Positions 6,450 through 6,545 of a stretch of DNA of 6,545 nucleotides are shown here, piece after piece. The first letter of the stretch is position 1; each line of letters opens with the position of its first letter. Location: contig JARDZO010000298.1 of NCBI GenBank assembly GCA_029240815.1, forward strand, positions 1 to 6,545, in the 5' to 3' direction. Under the pieces are notes generated by a model. That model was not told where the DNA came from. It did no database searches and saw only the letters and a program-made list of their open reading frames with translations. This DNA comes from Brevibacillus sp. Lineage in GTDB: Bacteria; Bacillota; Bacilli; Brevibacillales; Brevibacillaceae. The position numbers and the translations under genes were made by a program.

Positions 6450-6545
6450 ATGAAAGTCGCAAAGAAGTACGGACTGTATTTGGTCGCTTGGTCCGTATGG
6501 AGCCAGTAGCGAATCCACCCTTTTCCACTAGAAAAGGAAAGACGC
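6450..6545 (+). other. Possible structured 5' leader, cut by the window edge
   Basis: Two stem-loops can be drawn. TACGGAC (6468-6474) pairs with GTCCGTA (6491-6497), extendable inward by two G-U pairs. CCTTTTC (6519-6525) pairs perfectly with GAAAAGG (6531-6537) around the loop CACTA. No T-tract follows within the window, so neither is a clear terminator. Together with the promoter candidate just upstream this looks like a leader RNA of a gene beyond the edge. I do not recognise a known riboswitch, T-box or other RNA family here. The 193-base stretch from 6353 to the window end contains no other gene I can support. Confidence 0.3.

Noticed and set aside
6519..6537. Hairpin CCTTTTC/GAAAAGG as the argF terminator
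   Set aside because: It has no downstream T-tract in the window, and it lies about 165 bp after the stop, beyond a promoter candidate.

Overview
The window holds the distal part of an arginine biosynthesis cluster: the 3' part of argD, then complete carA, carB and argF, all on the + strand. The order argD-carA-carB-argF is that of the Bacillus subtilis argCJBD-carAB-argF operon. The Shine-Dalgarno sequences, an ARG-box-like operator and the protein sequences all point to Bacillota. A Brevibacillus/Paenibacillaceae-type organism is my best guess, but it rests on gene order and general protein resemblance, not on a search.

Layout. 3-944: ArgD, missing its N-terminus because the window starts inside it. 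945-1094: a dense control region with a 14-bp inverted repeat ending in T's (a terminator candidate), one or two sigma-A-like promoters, two adjacent ARG-box-like sites and the carA ribosome binding site. 1095-2201: CarA. 2194-5436: CarB, overlapping carA by 8 bp. 5381-6352: ArgF, overlapping carB by 56 bp. 6353-6545: non-coding tail with a promoter candidate and the start of what may be a structured leader for a gene beyond the window.

How the genes work together. ArgD makes N-acetylornithine, which later steps encoded elsewhere convert to ornithine. CarA and CarB form a glutamine-dependent carbamoyl phosphate synthetase. ArgF joins carbamoyl phosphate and ornithine to give citrulline. Placing carAB directly before argF marks this as the arginine-dedicated synthetase rather than the pyrimidine one (pyrAA/pyrAB in Bacillus). 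The control region suggests that carAB-argF can be transcribed separately from argD under ArgR control.

The protein-coding content is conventional. I saw no mobile element, CRISPR array, tRNA, rRNA or undescribed multi-gene system. The points of most interest are the compact terminator/promoter/operator region before carA, the long carB/argF overlap, the diverged effector domain of CarB, and the structured sequence at the right edge.
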